Both the position numbers and the translations under genes were made by a program. Below the pieces are notes generated by a model. It did no database searches. It saw only the letters and a list, made by a program, of their open reading frames with translations, and had not been told where the DNA came from. A stretch of 64,000 nucleotides of DNA from Shimia abyssi (lineage in GTDB: Bacteria; Pseudomonadota; Alphaproteobacteria; Rhodobacterales; Rhodobacteraceae), in contig NZ_PYGJ01000001.1 in assembly GCF_003014475.1 (NCBI RefSeq), positions 372,001 through 436,000 on the forward strand, read 5' to 3'. The first letter of the stretch is position 1, and every line of letters starts with the position of its first letter. Positions 44,917-54,376 of this stretch are shown piece after piece.

Positions 44917-45960
44917 ATGCGCAAAACATTTATCACCTTGGCCACAGCCGCCCTTTTGACAACGACATCCGCCTTGGCGTGCAGCTTTCACAGCTATACG
45001 CCCCAAGTCACCTTTGTTGAGCAGCTCTTGGGCAGCGATCATATCGTGCTGGCGCGCCCCAGTGCGTCTGATCCTTACGGGTTTGGCGATGTAACCGCCC
45101 TTCTGGGTCCTGAGGATAATGTCGACATCCCGCATTTGGTGGATTCCAACGTGCGCCGCAAGCTGCTGGCCAACGCCGACAACCACGTGCTGTTTGCACG
45201 CGATGGCGCATACGGCCCGTGGCAACGTGTTGCCTACATTGACGAAGACATGGACCCGGTGCTTGATTATGTGATGCGCAATCTTGAGACGTGGAAAATG
45301 GGCGATGACCCCCAACGGTTCGGCTATTTCGCGACGTTGATTGACCATCCCGACCCAGATGTCCGCACCCTGGCTCTGCAAGAACTGGACCTCGCCTATT
45401 ACGGCACGTTGCGCAGCATCGACATTGCGCTGGATGTGCAAAATACGATCAACAGCCTCAACAACCGTGCCGAATGGGGGCTAAAACCGATCCGCATTCT
45501 GCTGCTTGGCATGGCGGGTGGCGACGGAGTTGATACGCTGTTGAAACAAGGTGTCGCCAGCAATACGCGCTATGCTGGCGCCATGCTTGGGGCCTACGCA
45601 ACGGCGCTCATTGAAAATGGCGGCCCCGAGGCGGTGCAGTTTTTGGCCGAGACGTACTTGTCTGATGCCGAACTTATCCCCCTCAGCCGCGAGATGCTGG
45701 CCGAAGCTTTTGCCATCCACAGCACAACCGGCGATCCTGACACCCGCGATGCCATTCAGAAACACGTGACAAACACGCTGCTGTCAGACCCCGCGCTAGC
45801 CCCGTTGGTGGCCCGGCAGTTTGGCGCTCGCTATGATTGGTCCCTTGGTCCTGCCATGTCCAAGGTCATGCGCAGCGGCCAGCTCAAATCGCCGCTGGAT
45901 ATGCTCACACTGACGCAATACGTTGCCTTGGCTGACGAATACGCCGCAGCGCAAAACTAA
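44917..45960 (+). CDS. Exported hypothetical protein with HEAT-like repeats
   Basis: 347 residues with an N-terminal signal sequence (RKTFITLATAALLTTTSALA) cleaved before a Cys; the -3 position is not that of a standard lipobox, so signal peptidase I cleavage is as likely as lipidation. The rest is helical, with HEAT-like units such as IDHPDPDVRTLALQELDLAY and ALIENGGPEAVQFLAETYLS. No known family is recognised with certainty. It ends 25 bases before the DUF3299 gene and probably forms an operon with it; a joint envelope function is possible. Confidence 0.75.
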   Translation: MRKTFITLATAALLTTTSALACSFHSYTPQVTFVEQLLGSDHIVLARPSASDPYGFGDVTALLGPEDNVDIPHLVDSNVRRKLLANADNHVLFARDGAYGPWQRVAYIDEDMDPVLDYVMRNLETWKMGDDPQRFGYFATLIDHPDPDVRTLALQELDLAYYGTLRSIDIALDVQNTINSLNNRAEWGLKPIRILLLGMAGGDGVDTLLKQGVASNTRYAGAMLGAYATALIENGGPEAVQFLAETYLSDAELIPLSREMLAEAFAIHSTTGDPDTRDAIQKHVTNTLLSDPALAPLVARQFGARYDWSLGPAMSKVMRSGQLKSPLDMLTLTQYVALADEYAAAQN

Positions 45961-45985
45961 TGGCGAAACATTCACAGGACGCGAA

Positions 45986-46501
45986 ATGACACTTTCCCGC
46001 AGATCAATGCTGATCCGGTCCACAGCCATGGCAGGCTATGCTGCCCTCCCAACTGCGCTTCTGGCCACAGAAGAACCGATCCAACTCAATTGGAGCGATC
46101 TGGTCCCACAATCCGGCGGTCAGACCCTTGCGAAACTGCGCGAGCTTGGGGTTATACAGCACGGAGAACTGAGCACACCGTTTGATCAGGAAACGTCCGG
46201 CCAGGTAACGAAAAAATACGATGGCAAGGTCGTGCGTATTCCCGGGTACCTTGTGCCGCTGGAGTACGACGGTGAACGTGTCACCGCGGGGCTGCTTGTG
46301 CCCTATGTCGGTGCCTGTGTTCACGTCCCGCCGCCACCGCCCAACCAGCTGATTTTTGTCACCTCTCCTACGCCTTACGAAAGCAAGGGATTGTTCGAAC
46401 CGGTTTATATCACCGGCATGTTTGGCACAGCTGCGGCGACAACTCAGTTGGCCGAAGTCGGGTACGCGCTCTCGGCGGACAAGATCGAACCCTACACCTG
46501 A
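45986..46501 (+). CDS. DUF3299 protein
   Basis: 171 residues with an N-terminal, Tat-like leader (TLSRRSMLIRSTAMAGYAAL). The mature region has the DUF3299 hallmarks: VRIPGYLVPLEYDGERVTAG, LLVPYVGACVHVPPPPPNQLI and VYITGMF toward the C-terminus. This family is secreted, and its function is unknown; the HxPPPPPNQ motif suggests metal or ligand binding. ATG at 45986 with a short spacer after the upstream gene indicates co-transcription. Confidence 0.85.
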   Translation: MTLSRRSMLIRSTAMAGYAALPTALLATEEPIQLNWSDLVPQSGGQTLAKLRELGVIQHGELSTPFDQETSGQVTKKYDGKVVRIPGYLVPLEYDGERVTAGLLVPYVGACVHVPPPPPNQLIFVTSPTPYESKGLFEPVYITGMFGTAAATTQLAEVGYALSADKIEPYT

Positions 46502-48381
46502 ATTCGGTTTCGAATGTGAACCTGTCGCGTGGGCGAGCACCCGATTAACCAATTCAATTTTTGGCGCTACTTGCTCGTACCAAAAGCCCGGCAGGCGCAG
46601 TCTGTTGAACCGAGCAAAATCCTTGGCAGCTACATAGCCCGTATCTGCATGCCGCCATACCTTCGAAGTCGGGTCAATTCGGAAAAACACGTTCTAACTG
46701 CGCGGCCGTATCCTCACTACCATTTTGGTAAACGCAAACCCTAGCCGGTGCCTATAACCTATACCACCCCACAAATCTGCGGCGTAAGGCCTTGAAACAA
46801 AAACCGTCTGCGCATCGTGCCCTGCCAATTGTGTAAGTGTGGGTTGTCCGGCAACAGCTGGCCGACCCTGGCATTTGCCTTGCAAATTTCCTCCAGATTT
46901 CCCGACAGCGCAGTCCAACAGAACGGTCCAATCCCCAGACGGCCGGCTTAGATCCACGAACCAGCAGGGATCTGGCCGTTCAAGGTTAACCCTTTCTTAT
47001 CGATCTCGTTGAAATGGGCTCAAATGGCCCAATGCGACACAGGATCCGAATTGGCGGTTTATTCACGCGGCGCGTCTTTGTGTATCGCCACAATCGCGAC
47101 CGGCTTGCCCAAATTTTACGCCAGTGTTTCGTCCGTCTCCAAGGCTTTGAGGCTATCGACAGTTAAATCCTTCCACGTGCGCGTCGCACGGCCAATGCCG
47201 CCATCATCCACCATATCATGCGGGTTCTCGGCCGCCGCAAGATGAAGATTATTCATCAAATTCCGCTGTAGTGCTTCCGCCAACCTGCTCTTGGCTTCAA
47301 CTCGGCGCCAGTAGGTGGATACACATCTCAATTGTTTCTTGTTCAGTTCCCTCGTGTCTTGCTCCGCTTACCACTCATCTCGGCTTACACCGCCAGCGCA
47401 CTTACTTTCTGCAACAATTCCAGCAAGACCGGTCGACACTGCGTCACCCCGCCGTCATCAAATTCTAAAGTTGGCGTTTCGTGTATTCTGCCCCGCTTTG
47501 AGATCTTCATTTGCCCGGCGTGAATACCATGATCTGGGCGCCCATAATGCCGTGTCGTCCAACCCCGTATTAAACCGTTCGATCAAAACAGCAGTTAAAC
47601 CCGAGGCTGCAGCGATATATTGCGTTGGCGGTACGGTCACTGCCGCATAGGACACGCCACCATCAGTCACGATGTTCAACACCGGCAATTCGCCCACGAA
47701 CAAAGAGGAATGTTCGAGCGGATAGAATGACAGTCATACTGCTCTGCCATCCAATGCAGTGCCTTGACCCGCTACAATTCCGCAACCACGCCCGCGTGAT
47801 GGGGTGCTTGATCTCAGCTGTTTAGAAACCTGGTATCAGCCACCCGCACCTGCCCGTGTTCTACACCCAAGCTAGAGAGTCCCAACAGCCGCTTTCGGGT
47901 GGCCAGCACCTGTCAAACGACAGCGTCGACAGGTTTCTCGCTCGGCGCAATGCCTGTCCAGATTCACTAAAACCCATGCCCACCGACACGCATCTTGGCA
48001 CAATCCCAAATTCGCTGCACCGCGTCTCCCAAAGAACTTGCACGCCTGTTTGACGCTATCCAAAACGGCCTGGTTCACAACCATATCGCGGAACAATTGA
48101 AAGAAGTGGTCAACGTCAAAACCGCCCTAGGCCAGCGCCCCGTCACTTGGTTGATCCAGAATGTCCCAATCACCAAACTCAAACTCTCGATTTTTGCCAA
48201 CCGCACTATAGGCTCCACGGGCGAGTTCTTGCAAAACTCCGTCGGAAGGCCGATTTTCAACGCCGAATGTACCACATGGCCGCGGTCACTCTGGCCCAAG
48301 CGCACTATGCTTCGGGCTATCGTATCAACACCCGGCTCTGATTGCGCTTGACTGCCTGGCCATGGCGGTCACAATCTCAAT
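46502..48381 (-). pseudogene. Probable decayed gene region, no intact frame
   Basis: Nearly 1.9 kb with no credible full gene. On the minus strand several protein-like stretches occur in different frames, e.g. LPVLNIVTDGGVSYAAVTVP and IAAASGLTAVLIERFNTGLD in 47458-47703, and [20 protein letters not shown] in 47116-47331 followed across a stop by LGKPVAIVAIHKD. They read like fragments of one or more enzymes broken by stops and frameshifts. I cannot name the family. The promoter of the IclR gene lies at the right end. Confidence 0.5.
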
Positions 48382-49188
48382 ATGCTCAAGGAGAACAGAT
48401 CACTCGAGCGCGGCCTGATCGTGCTGGAAACACTGGCCCAGCATCAATCCATGTCGCTGGCCGACCTGCACCGCGCCACCGGCTTGCCCAAATCGACCTT
48501 GCGACGCCTGCTGGCAACTCTTGCCCGGCGTCGGTTTGTCCGCCGGTCCCTGGCTGACCAACTCTATCGCGCAACGATGACACTGCCTGACATTTCTATT
48601 GACCCGATCAGCCCGGCGGCTGCGCAAGTGGCGGACCTCGCTCTGCCTCACATGCTGGAGCTGACCCATCGCATTGGCTGGCCCACGGATCTGCACCTGC
48701 TCGAAGAGCACTCGATGCGGATCGTGGAATCGACCCGTTCCATCAGCCCGTTTAATCTCTACCGTGCACCGCTTGATCACAAGGTTGGCCTGTTCTACTC
48801 GGCCTCTGGCCTGCTCTGCCTGTCATTGATGCCAATTGCTCGCACCCGCGCGCTATTTGAAACAGACGACATGGACCCGAATTTCCGCGCGTCCCGGTTT
48901 GGCATCACATGGGATGACTTATTGGGATATCTCGCACACACTAGGACTGTGGGCTATGGCAGGCGGTTCACCAAAACCGTGGTGCATGACAAGCTTCAGG
49001 CCATCGCCTTGCCGCTATACCGACACGGCACTCTCTGGGGGGCAGTACCGCTGCTCTGGCCCAAAGCCTTTATGGAAGCCGACGATTTTGCCGCGAAATA
49101 CCTGTCTGACCTACGCGTCAGCGTCGAGGCAATTCAGCAAGACATCGACGCGTTCGACGCGACCCGCGTCGCTCACAATCCCAGCTGA
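48382..49188 (+). CDS. IclR family transcriptional regulator
   Basis: 268 residues: an N-terminal winged helix-turn-helix (SLERGLIVLETLAQHQSMSL, then DLHRATGLPKSTLRRLLATL) and a C-terminal IclR effector domain (VGLFYSASGLLCLSLMP, VGYGRRFTKTVVHDKLQAIA). IclR proteins usually control nearby catabolic genes in response to a small aromatic or carboxylic acid. The likely targets are the SDR/TRAP/sulfatase genes to the right; this is inference. Its 3' end overlaps the convergent SDR gene by 16 bases. Confidence 0.93.
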   Translation: MLKENRSLERGLIVLETLAQHQSMSLADLHRATGLPKSTLRRLLATLARRRFVRRSLADQLYRATMTLPDISIDPISPAAAQVADLALPHMLELTHRIGWPTDLHLLEEHSMRIVESTRSISPFNLYRAPLDHKVGLFYSASGLLCLSLMPIARTRALFETDDMDPNFRASRFGITWDDLLGYLAHTRTVGYGRRFTKTVVHDKLQAIALPLYRHGTLWGAVPLLWPKAFMEADDFAAKYLSDLRVSVEAIQQDIDAFDATRVAHNPS

Positions 49189-49937
49189 TCTGTCTGAGCC
49201 AGCGCCGACATGCCGCCGTCGATCACATGATCGCAGCCCCGGATCCAGTGACTATCGCTCCCTGCCAGAAACACGATCAAGTCGGCCACCTCTTCGGGCC
49301 GTCCGGGCCGCCCGACCCGCGCGATATTCTTGGCCACACGTTCGCCAAATGCCGCCGTGAAATCCTCCAGAATGCCAGTGCTCACCGCCGCTGGACTGAC
49401 CGAATTGACCCGCAAATCCATCGCGATCAACCGCTCGGTCTGGGCCAGCGTCCACGCGATCACCGCCTCTTTTGACAGATTATAGGCGCGCACGTAATCG
49501 ATCTGCTGTTCCGCAACAAACCCGCTTAACGCCTCTGGCCCGCTCAGCGCCATCAGCGCTTTGACCTGAACTAAGTTGTCGCGCCACATCGCCCCAGCGC
49601 GTGAGGCTGTGTTCACTACTGCACCACCCGGCGCCAACTTGGGCAACATCGCCTCGCTCAGCTGCACCAAGCCAAGGTAATTGACTGCAAGGATAGTCTC
49701 CTCCAACCCGTCGCGCGGCGGCAAGCCTGCGTTGTTGATCAAACACTCAAAAGGCCCGTCGACCTCTAACACCGCCCGCGCAATCGCGGCAGGGTCGGAC
49801 ATGTCGGTCTGCACCCACTGATCCACGCCCTCTGGCTCGGCAATATCAAACGCCACCACTTCATAGCCGCGTGCCTTCAGCTTTTGCGCCACAATCGCGC
49901 CAATCCCTGTGGCCGCTCCGGTCATTGCTGCCCGCAT
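49173..49937 (-). CDS. Short-chain dehydrogenase/reductase
   Basis: A 254-residue classical SDR: nucleotide motif TGAATGIGAIVA, NNAG (CLINNAGLPP), NTASRAGAM at the Ser position, YNLSKEA (the Y-x-x-x-K is written here as YNLSK within RAYNLSKEA), and a conserved C-terminal GCDHVIDGGM. The acidic residue after the second strand (VVAFDIAEP) suggests NAD(H) preference. It oxidises or reduces a hydroxyl/keto group, possibly of an alcohol released from a sulfate ester. The ATG at 49937 has GGAGG seven bases upstream. A terminator separates it from the transporter operon. Confidence 0.92.
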   Translation of the reverse strand: MRAAMTGAATGIGAIVAQKLKARGYEVVAFDIAEPEGVDQWVQTDMSDPAAIARAVLEVDGPFECLINNAGLPPRDGLEETILAVNYLGLVQLSEAMLPKLAPGGAVVNTASRAGAMWRDNLVQVKALMALSGPEALSGFVAEQQIDYVRAYNLSKEAVIAWTLAQTERLIAMDLRVNSVSPAAVSTGILEDFTAAFGERVAKNIARVGRPGRPEEVADLIVFLAGSDSHWIRGCDHVIDGGMSALAQTDQLGL

Positions 49938-49964
49938 ACCTGTTCCTCCGCGTCAAAGAAAAAA

Positions 49965-49987
49965 GGCGCCGAGGGTGTCCCGGCGCC
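49965..49987 (-). terminator. Rho-independent terminator of the TRAP operon
   Basis: Perfect seven-base arms at 49965-49971 and 49981-49987 with a nine-base loop; on the minus strand the stem is followed by TTTTTTCTTT. It lies 13 bases after the TAXI protein stop. Confidence 0.92.
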
Positions 49988-49999
49988 CATGGTCGCAGA

Positions 50000-50977
50000 T
50001 CAGTCCAGCACACCCACTTCCTTGTAATACCGCGCCGCGCCCGGATGTAGCTCGATCAACCCGCGTTTCGAGGCTGCGAACTCTATGTCCAGCGCCTTGG
50101 CCCATGGTGCATCAGACGTGACCTGTTCAATGTTGTCCCAGAACGTCTTGGTCATCAGATAAACTGTCTCTTCATCCAGATCAGCCCGCACACCAATGCC
50201 CACAGCCGTGTCAAACGACATCACCGCGCTGTCGTTCTTTTGACCAGCATAAAGCCCCGCCGGCACTTCGGCCCGATAGCGCCACTTGCCAAGGTATTTG
50301 TCGACCGCCTCGCCCTCGTGGCTTTCCGGTGCAAGGAAACGCACCTCTTCGGTTTCGGTAAACTGGATGAACTGGCCGCAGGGGTCGAGACAACCGTTCA
50401 CATAAACATCGATCTTGCCATCCATGAACGCCTGAAACCCGGTCTGCCAATTGGCCTTGATTGCGTCGTAGTCTTCGCCGGGCACCATTCCGGTTGTCGC
50501 CTCGATCCACCCCTTGGCAGCGTTATAGGCACCTCCGCCCTGCGGCCCAAGAAACACCGACGCGCCTTCGATATCATCCAACAGTTCGATGTCGCTATCG
50601 GCGCGCACCGCAAAGTGATAGGCCCCATAAGGATACCACATCATCAGTTGCAGGTTCTTTGCCAGCTCCGGCGCATCCGCCTGTTTGGCATACATCGCCT
50701 TGCCCGCCGACATCAGGTTATAGACAACCGGGCTGGTCATTGACATGTCCAGATTGCCGCGCGCCACTTCCATCATGTGCAATGTGGCCGCACCGCCCCC
50801 CGAGACTTCGATCTCAACCCCGTCAAGGTTATCATTCACCACGTTGGCAAAGGTCGCCATCGAAATTGCCGCCCCAAGGCTAGGCGCGATAGTCGCCATT
50901 TTTAGCGTCGTATCGTCTGCCGCCACCGGGCTGGCCATCGCTATGGCCGTCAGGCCCGTAATTATCAGATGTCGCAT
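50000..50977 (-). CDS. TAXI family TRAP transporter solute-binding protein
   Basis: 325 residues with a signal peptide (hydrophobic core, cleavage after PVAA). The mature protein has the TAXI pattern: TLKMATIAPSLGAAISMATF, VSGGGAATLHMMEVARGNLD and LDDIEGASVFLGPQGGGAYN. It captures a small organic solute in the periplasm and delivers it to the fused permease encoded just upstream in the operon. The ligand is unknown; context suggests a sulfate ester or its product. The ATG at 50977 has GGAGGAG upstream. Confidence 0.92.
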   Translation of the reverse strand: MRHLIITGLTAIAMASPVAADDTTLKMATIAPSLGAAISMATFANVVNDNLDGVEIEVSGGGAATLHMMEVARGNLDMSMTSPVVYNLMSAGKAMYAKQADAPELAKNLQLMMWYPYGAYHFAVRADSDIELLDDIEGASVFLGPQGGGAYNAAKGWIEATTGMVPGEDYDAIKANWQTGFQAFMDGKIDVYVNGCLDPCGQFIQFTETEEVRFLAPESHEGEAVDKYLGKWRYRAEVPAGLYAGQKNDSAVMSFDTAVGIGVRADLDEETVYLMTKTFWDNIEQVTSDAPWAKALDIEFAASKRGLIELHPGAARYYKEVGVLD

Positions 50978-51035
50978 TATTATCTCCTCCCTAAGAATTT
51001 CGCGTCATTCGTTTTTTCGCCAGTTCAGGCCGACC

Positions 51036-53120
51036 TCACACCGTTGTCACATCAACCGCCGAAGGCTCCCCCTTCAAAAACCTATGTCCCACAATCAGCG
51101 CCGCCGCCGCGCCCAGCGCCGGGAGTGCGACGGTCATACTTGGCCAGAGCACCGCCACGCCAATCACACCACGTGCAATCCGTTCCCACCCAAACAGACG
51201 GTTTTTCTCAAAACCGGTGAGGGCAGAGGTCAGCAACCACATGGACATCGTAAACGCCATCACGACCCATCCCAGATCGCCCCATCCAACGCTGTCGATG
51301 TCTATCATCGCCTTTGACGTCGGGACCTCACCGCCAAACCATCCAAACAGTTCTTGCAACTGGTACAAAACCGCCGGGTGATAGACGAATACAAATGGGA
51401 TCATGAACCCCGCCAACGACAGCCGGGCCGCCTGAAACCCGGTCACTACCGGATCGGCATTGGCAATTGGTGCCGCCGCGAATGCTGCCAGCGCCACGGG
51501 CGGCGTGACCGTTGAAATTACGGCAAAGAACACCACAAACAGATGCAAGGTCAGCGGCGCAATCCCGACCGCCTCAATGCCCGAACTCAGCGCAATAACG
51601 ATGATGAAATAGGTCGCCCCAGGCGGCAATCCCATGCCCAGCACGATCGCCCCAATCGCCACCACGATCAGCGTTGTGAACAATGGCCCTGACGCCAGCT
51701 GCGCCAACAACAGCGACAACCGCCCGGAAAAGCCAGACACCTGAATCAGTCCCACAATCAACCCAATCGCCGTAACGATCACGATGATCGAAGCCGACAT
51801 CCGCCCTGCCTCGACAAAGGCGCGATAGACGCGCGATCGGCTGCGAAATGCCGGAAATAACACAAGCGAGCAGGCCAAAGCAGCGATAAACCCAAAGAAA
51901 CCGGCGCGCGGCACCGAAGGTTGCGCAAACAGCATGTAACTCAGCACGCCCAGCGGAATGATAAACACTAGACACTGCGCCATTTCCCGTCCGCTCAGCT
52001 TGGGCCGTGCGTCGACAGGTACAGGTCCAACACCCTGACGGCGCGCCTCGAAATAGACGGTCAGAAACGTACCCAGATAGAAGAAGATCGCCGGCACAAT
52101 TGCCGCCACCACGATATAGCGATATTCCAGCCCGATCTGACCGGCCACAAAGAACGCCACTACGCCCATTACTGGCGGCATAACCTGTCCGCCGGTTGAC
52201 GCAGCCGCCTCAACCGCCGCGGCAAAGGCTGGCTTGAAACCGGATTTCTTGATCACCGGAATGGTCATCACACCGGTCGAGACAACATTGGATATCGCCG
52301 CCCCGCTTAACGTACCAAACAACGCCGATGACGCCACCGCAGCGTGCGCTGCGCCACCCGTGAATCGTCCCGTCAGCAAGTTTGCGATCTTCATCAACAG
52401 ATCACCCGCACCCGACGCCATCATCACCGCGCCAAACACGATAAAGATCAACACATTGCCCGAAACCACTTGGATGGGCTGTCCAAACATCCCTCCCGTT
52501 TGGGCCCAGAAGTTTAACACCATCGAGCGCATGGATTGTTCAAACGTGCTCTCTGACCCGGCCAGAATACCGGTCCATTCCGGCAGCAAACCCCTTACAA
52601 AAAAGTAGATGATCCAAAACAGGCAGAACCCCACGATGAACGTCCCGAACTGCCGCCATGTCAGGTACAGCGTCAGCAGCACAGCCACCGGAAACAGCAC
52701 AAAATCAACCGGATCCGCGCCGGGCAACGCCCCCCCATCCACGGCAAACAGCTTCATGACCCACGCCATGAACGTCATTGTCGACAACACCGCCAATGCC
52801 CAATTCAGCCAACGCCAACGCATCGGTAGCGACAGGAACGAAATGGCAAATGAAAACAGGATCGGCAGGCCCAATATCAACCCGGTCGGCAACAGGAACG
52901 AACGCTCAAAATCTTTGTAACCCGCGCCGAGCCAGTGACTGCGCATCAATTTGCGCTGATCCCGTCGGGACAATTCGTCAAACCCCGGTGTCGTGACCTC
53001 AATGAACCAGCGCACAAAATCTGTGATTGGACCTGATGCAGCATATATCAGGATCACAATCACAAATCCAAATGACAGGATATCGCCAACCTTGCGTTCG
53101 CTGGTTGCGGGCGCGCTCAT
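51036..53120 (-). CDS. TRAP transporter fused permease (4TM/12TM)
   Basis: 694 residues combining the small and large TRAP membrane subunits, as usual in TAXI systems, with about 16 hydrophobic segments. Motifs of the large subunit are seen: GTLSGAAISNVVSTGVMTIP, EAAASTGGQVMPPVMGVVAF and VLGMGLPPGATYFIIVIAL. It drives solute import with an ion gradient. The ATG at 53120 overlaps the stop of the upstream metallo-hydrolase gene (ATGA), indicating translational coupling. Confidence 0.95.
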   Translation of the reverse strand: MSAPATSERKVGDILSFGFVIVILIYAASGPITDFVRWFIEVTTPGFDELSRRDQRKLMRSHWLGAGYKDFERSFLLPTGLILGLPILFSFAISFLSLPMRWRWLNWALAVLSTMTFMAWVMKLFAVDGGALPGADPVDFVLFPVAVLLTLYLTWRQFGTFIVGFCLFWIIYFFVRGLLPEWTGILAGSESTFEQSMRSMVLNFWAQTGGMFGQPIQVVSGNVLIFIVFGAVMMASGAGDLLMKIANLLTGRFTGGAAHAAVASSALFGTLSGAAISNVVSTGVMTIPVIKKSGFKPAFAAAVEAAASTGGQVMPPVMGVVAFFVAGQIGLEYRYIVVAAIVPAIFFYLGTFLTVYFEARRQGVGPVPVDARPKLSGREMAQCLVFIIPLGVLSYMLFAQPSVPRAGFFGFIAALACSLVLFPAFRSRSRVYRAFVEAGRMSASIIVIVTAIGLIVGLIQVSGFSGRLSLLLAQLASGPLFTTLIVVAIGAIVLGMGLPPGATYFIIVIALSSGIEAVGIAPLTLHLFVVFFAVISTVTPPVALAAFAAAPIANADPVVTGFQAARLSLAGFMIPFVFVYHPAVLYQLQELFGWFGGEVPTSKAMIDIDSVGWGDLGWVVMAFTMSMWLLTSALTGFEKNRLFGWERIARGVIGVAVLWPSMTVALPALGAAAALIVGHRFLKGEPSAVDVTTV

Positions 53121-54376
53121 GACGTGCCTTCCGCCATAAGCCGCTTGGCTTCCCACAGGTACGTGTTACGCGCCGTTGCATTGATCTCGTCCTCCGCCAG
53201 CGCCACCAATGCCTCGGCCTTCATCTGCTCCGCTGGATGGCCAAGCGATAACAAGTGATCACATATCTCAAGCTTCCACTGCAAATCGCCCGTCAACCCC
53301 GCGGCAGCGACTAACGCGTCCACACCACCCGCCAACGCCGCGACATGCAACGCGCGCGCCTTTGAGGACAACGTACCCAGATTAGTCGGATTGCCATCAT
53401 ACCAGCCCAGAGTTCCGGCGGCAAAAGCCCGCGCGGACCAGCTGATCTTACCATAAAACTCGCCTAACCAGGGTTTATCTGCCAAGGCCTCGGGCAATGT
53501 GATCGTCGCGGCAATGTCATCCATCGACAGCCCGCGATCCATTGCATCGGACGTGAACTGCATCACGTGTTCAATCGCCGCGCGCGTTGTGCCCAACACC
53601 TCACGCACCTTTTCCTTACCAGCCACAGGCAGCGTATGCCCCGGCGCCAGCACATCTGCGCCAAGCGCCGCCATCTGCCCCAGTGTTGCGGCCCATGCAG
53701 CAAAATCGCGATAAGCTGTGCCGCGAATAGCGTAGAGGTTTGGAAAGGCGTGGTACCAGTTGTCTCCGCCAAACAGCACGCCGACTTCCGGCAACCAGAC
53801 CATCATATGATCCTCAGTTTCGCCGGGGGCGAGGATCAACTCTGCCCGCACCCCGTCCAGATCAAGCGCCTGATCGGTCGCGACACGCTGTGTTGGCGCA
53901 ATAAACCCTGCCCCCAACCCCTGCATCGGGCGATCACCGGGTCCGCAGCCCAGCGACACCCGTTCTTCACTGTTCAGCCCAATGCCAAACTGCGCCTGAG
54001 TGCGTCGTCCCAGTGCCTTGTTGGGAGCGATCATCCCCTCATCCACGCCGATCAGGTCAGACTTGAATGTGGCACTGGCCCAGATCGGCACGTCGCCTCC
54101 CTGCGAAAACACCCTCGCACCTGAAATGTGGTCGCGATGCGAATGCGTATAGATGATCCGCCCAATCGGCTTGTCGCAATGTGCGGCAAACGCCGCACGG
54201 ATATTCTCAGCTGCGCTTGTGCTCTCTGAGGTATCAATAATGGTGACACTTTCGGCACCCTCGACCATGTGAACGTTAGATGCCGCAAACCCCACCGCAC
54301 TCCACACACCCGGCGCCAACATTATGACCCCTTTGGGAAACTGCTTGTTGTGTTCGATCAACGCTGGATGTGCCAT
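53117..54376 (-). CDS. Short alkylsulfatase-type metallo-beta-lactamase-fold hydrolase
   Basis: 419 residues. The metallo-beta-lactamase motif is THSHRDH (His78, His80, Asp82, His83), with further ligands expected in APGETEDHMMVW and LAPGHTLPVAG. The middle region GKISWSARAFAAGTLGWYDG and KARALHVAALAGGVD matches the dimerisation domain of SdsA1-type alkylsulfatases, but the C-terminal SCP2-like substrate domain of those ~650-residue enzymes is absent. No signal peptide is evident, so it is probably cytoplasmic. It likely hydrolyses a sulfate ester imported by the coupled transporter. Start and stop overlap both neighbours. Confidence 0.88.
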   Translation of the reverse strand: MAHPALIEHNKQFPKGVIMLAPGVWSAVGFAASNVHMVEGAESVTIIDTSESTSAAENIRAAFAAHCDKPIGRIIYTHSHRDHISGARVFSQGGDVPIWASATFKSDLIGVDEGMIAPNKALGRRTQAQFGIGLNSEERVSLGCGPGDRPMQGLGAGFIAPTQRVATDQALDLDGVRAELILAPGETEDHMMVWLPEVGVLFGGDNWYHAFPNLYAIRGTAYRDFAAWAATLGQMAALGADVLAPGHTLPVAGKEKVREVLGTTRAAIEHVMQFTSDAMDRGLSMDDIAATITLPEALADKPWLGEFYGKISWSARAFAAGTLGWYDGNPTNLGTLSSKARALHVAALAGGVDALVAAAGLTGDLQWKLEICDHLLSLGHPAEQMKAEALVALAEDEINATARNTYLWEAKRLMAEGTS

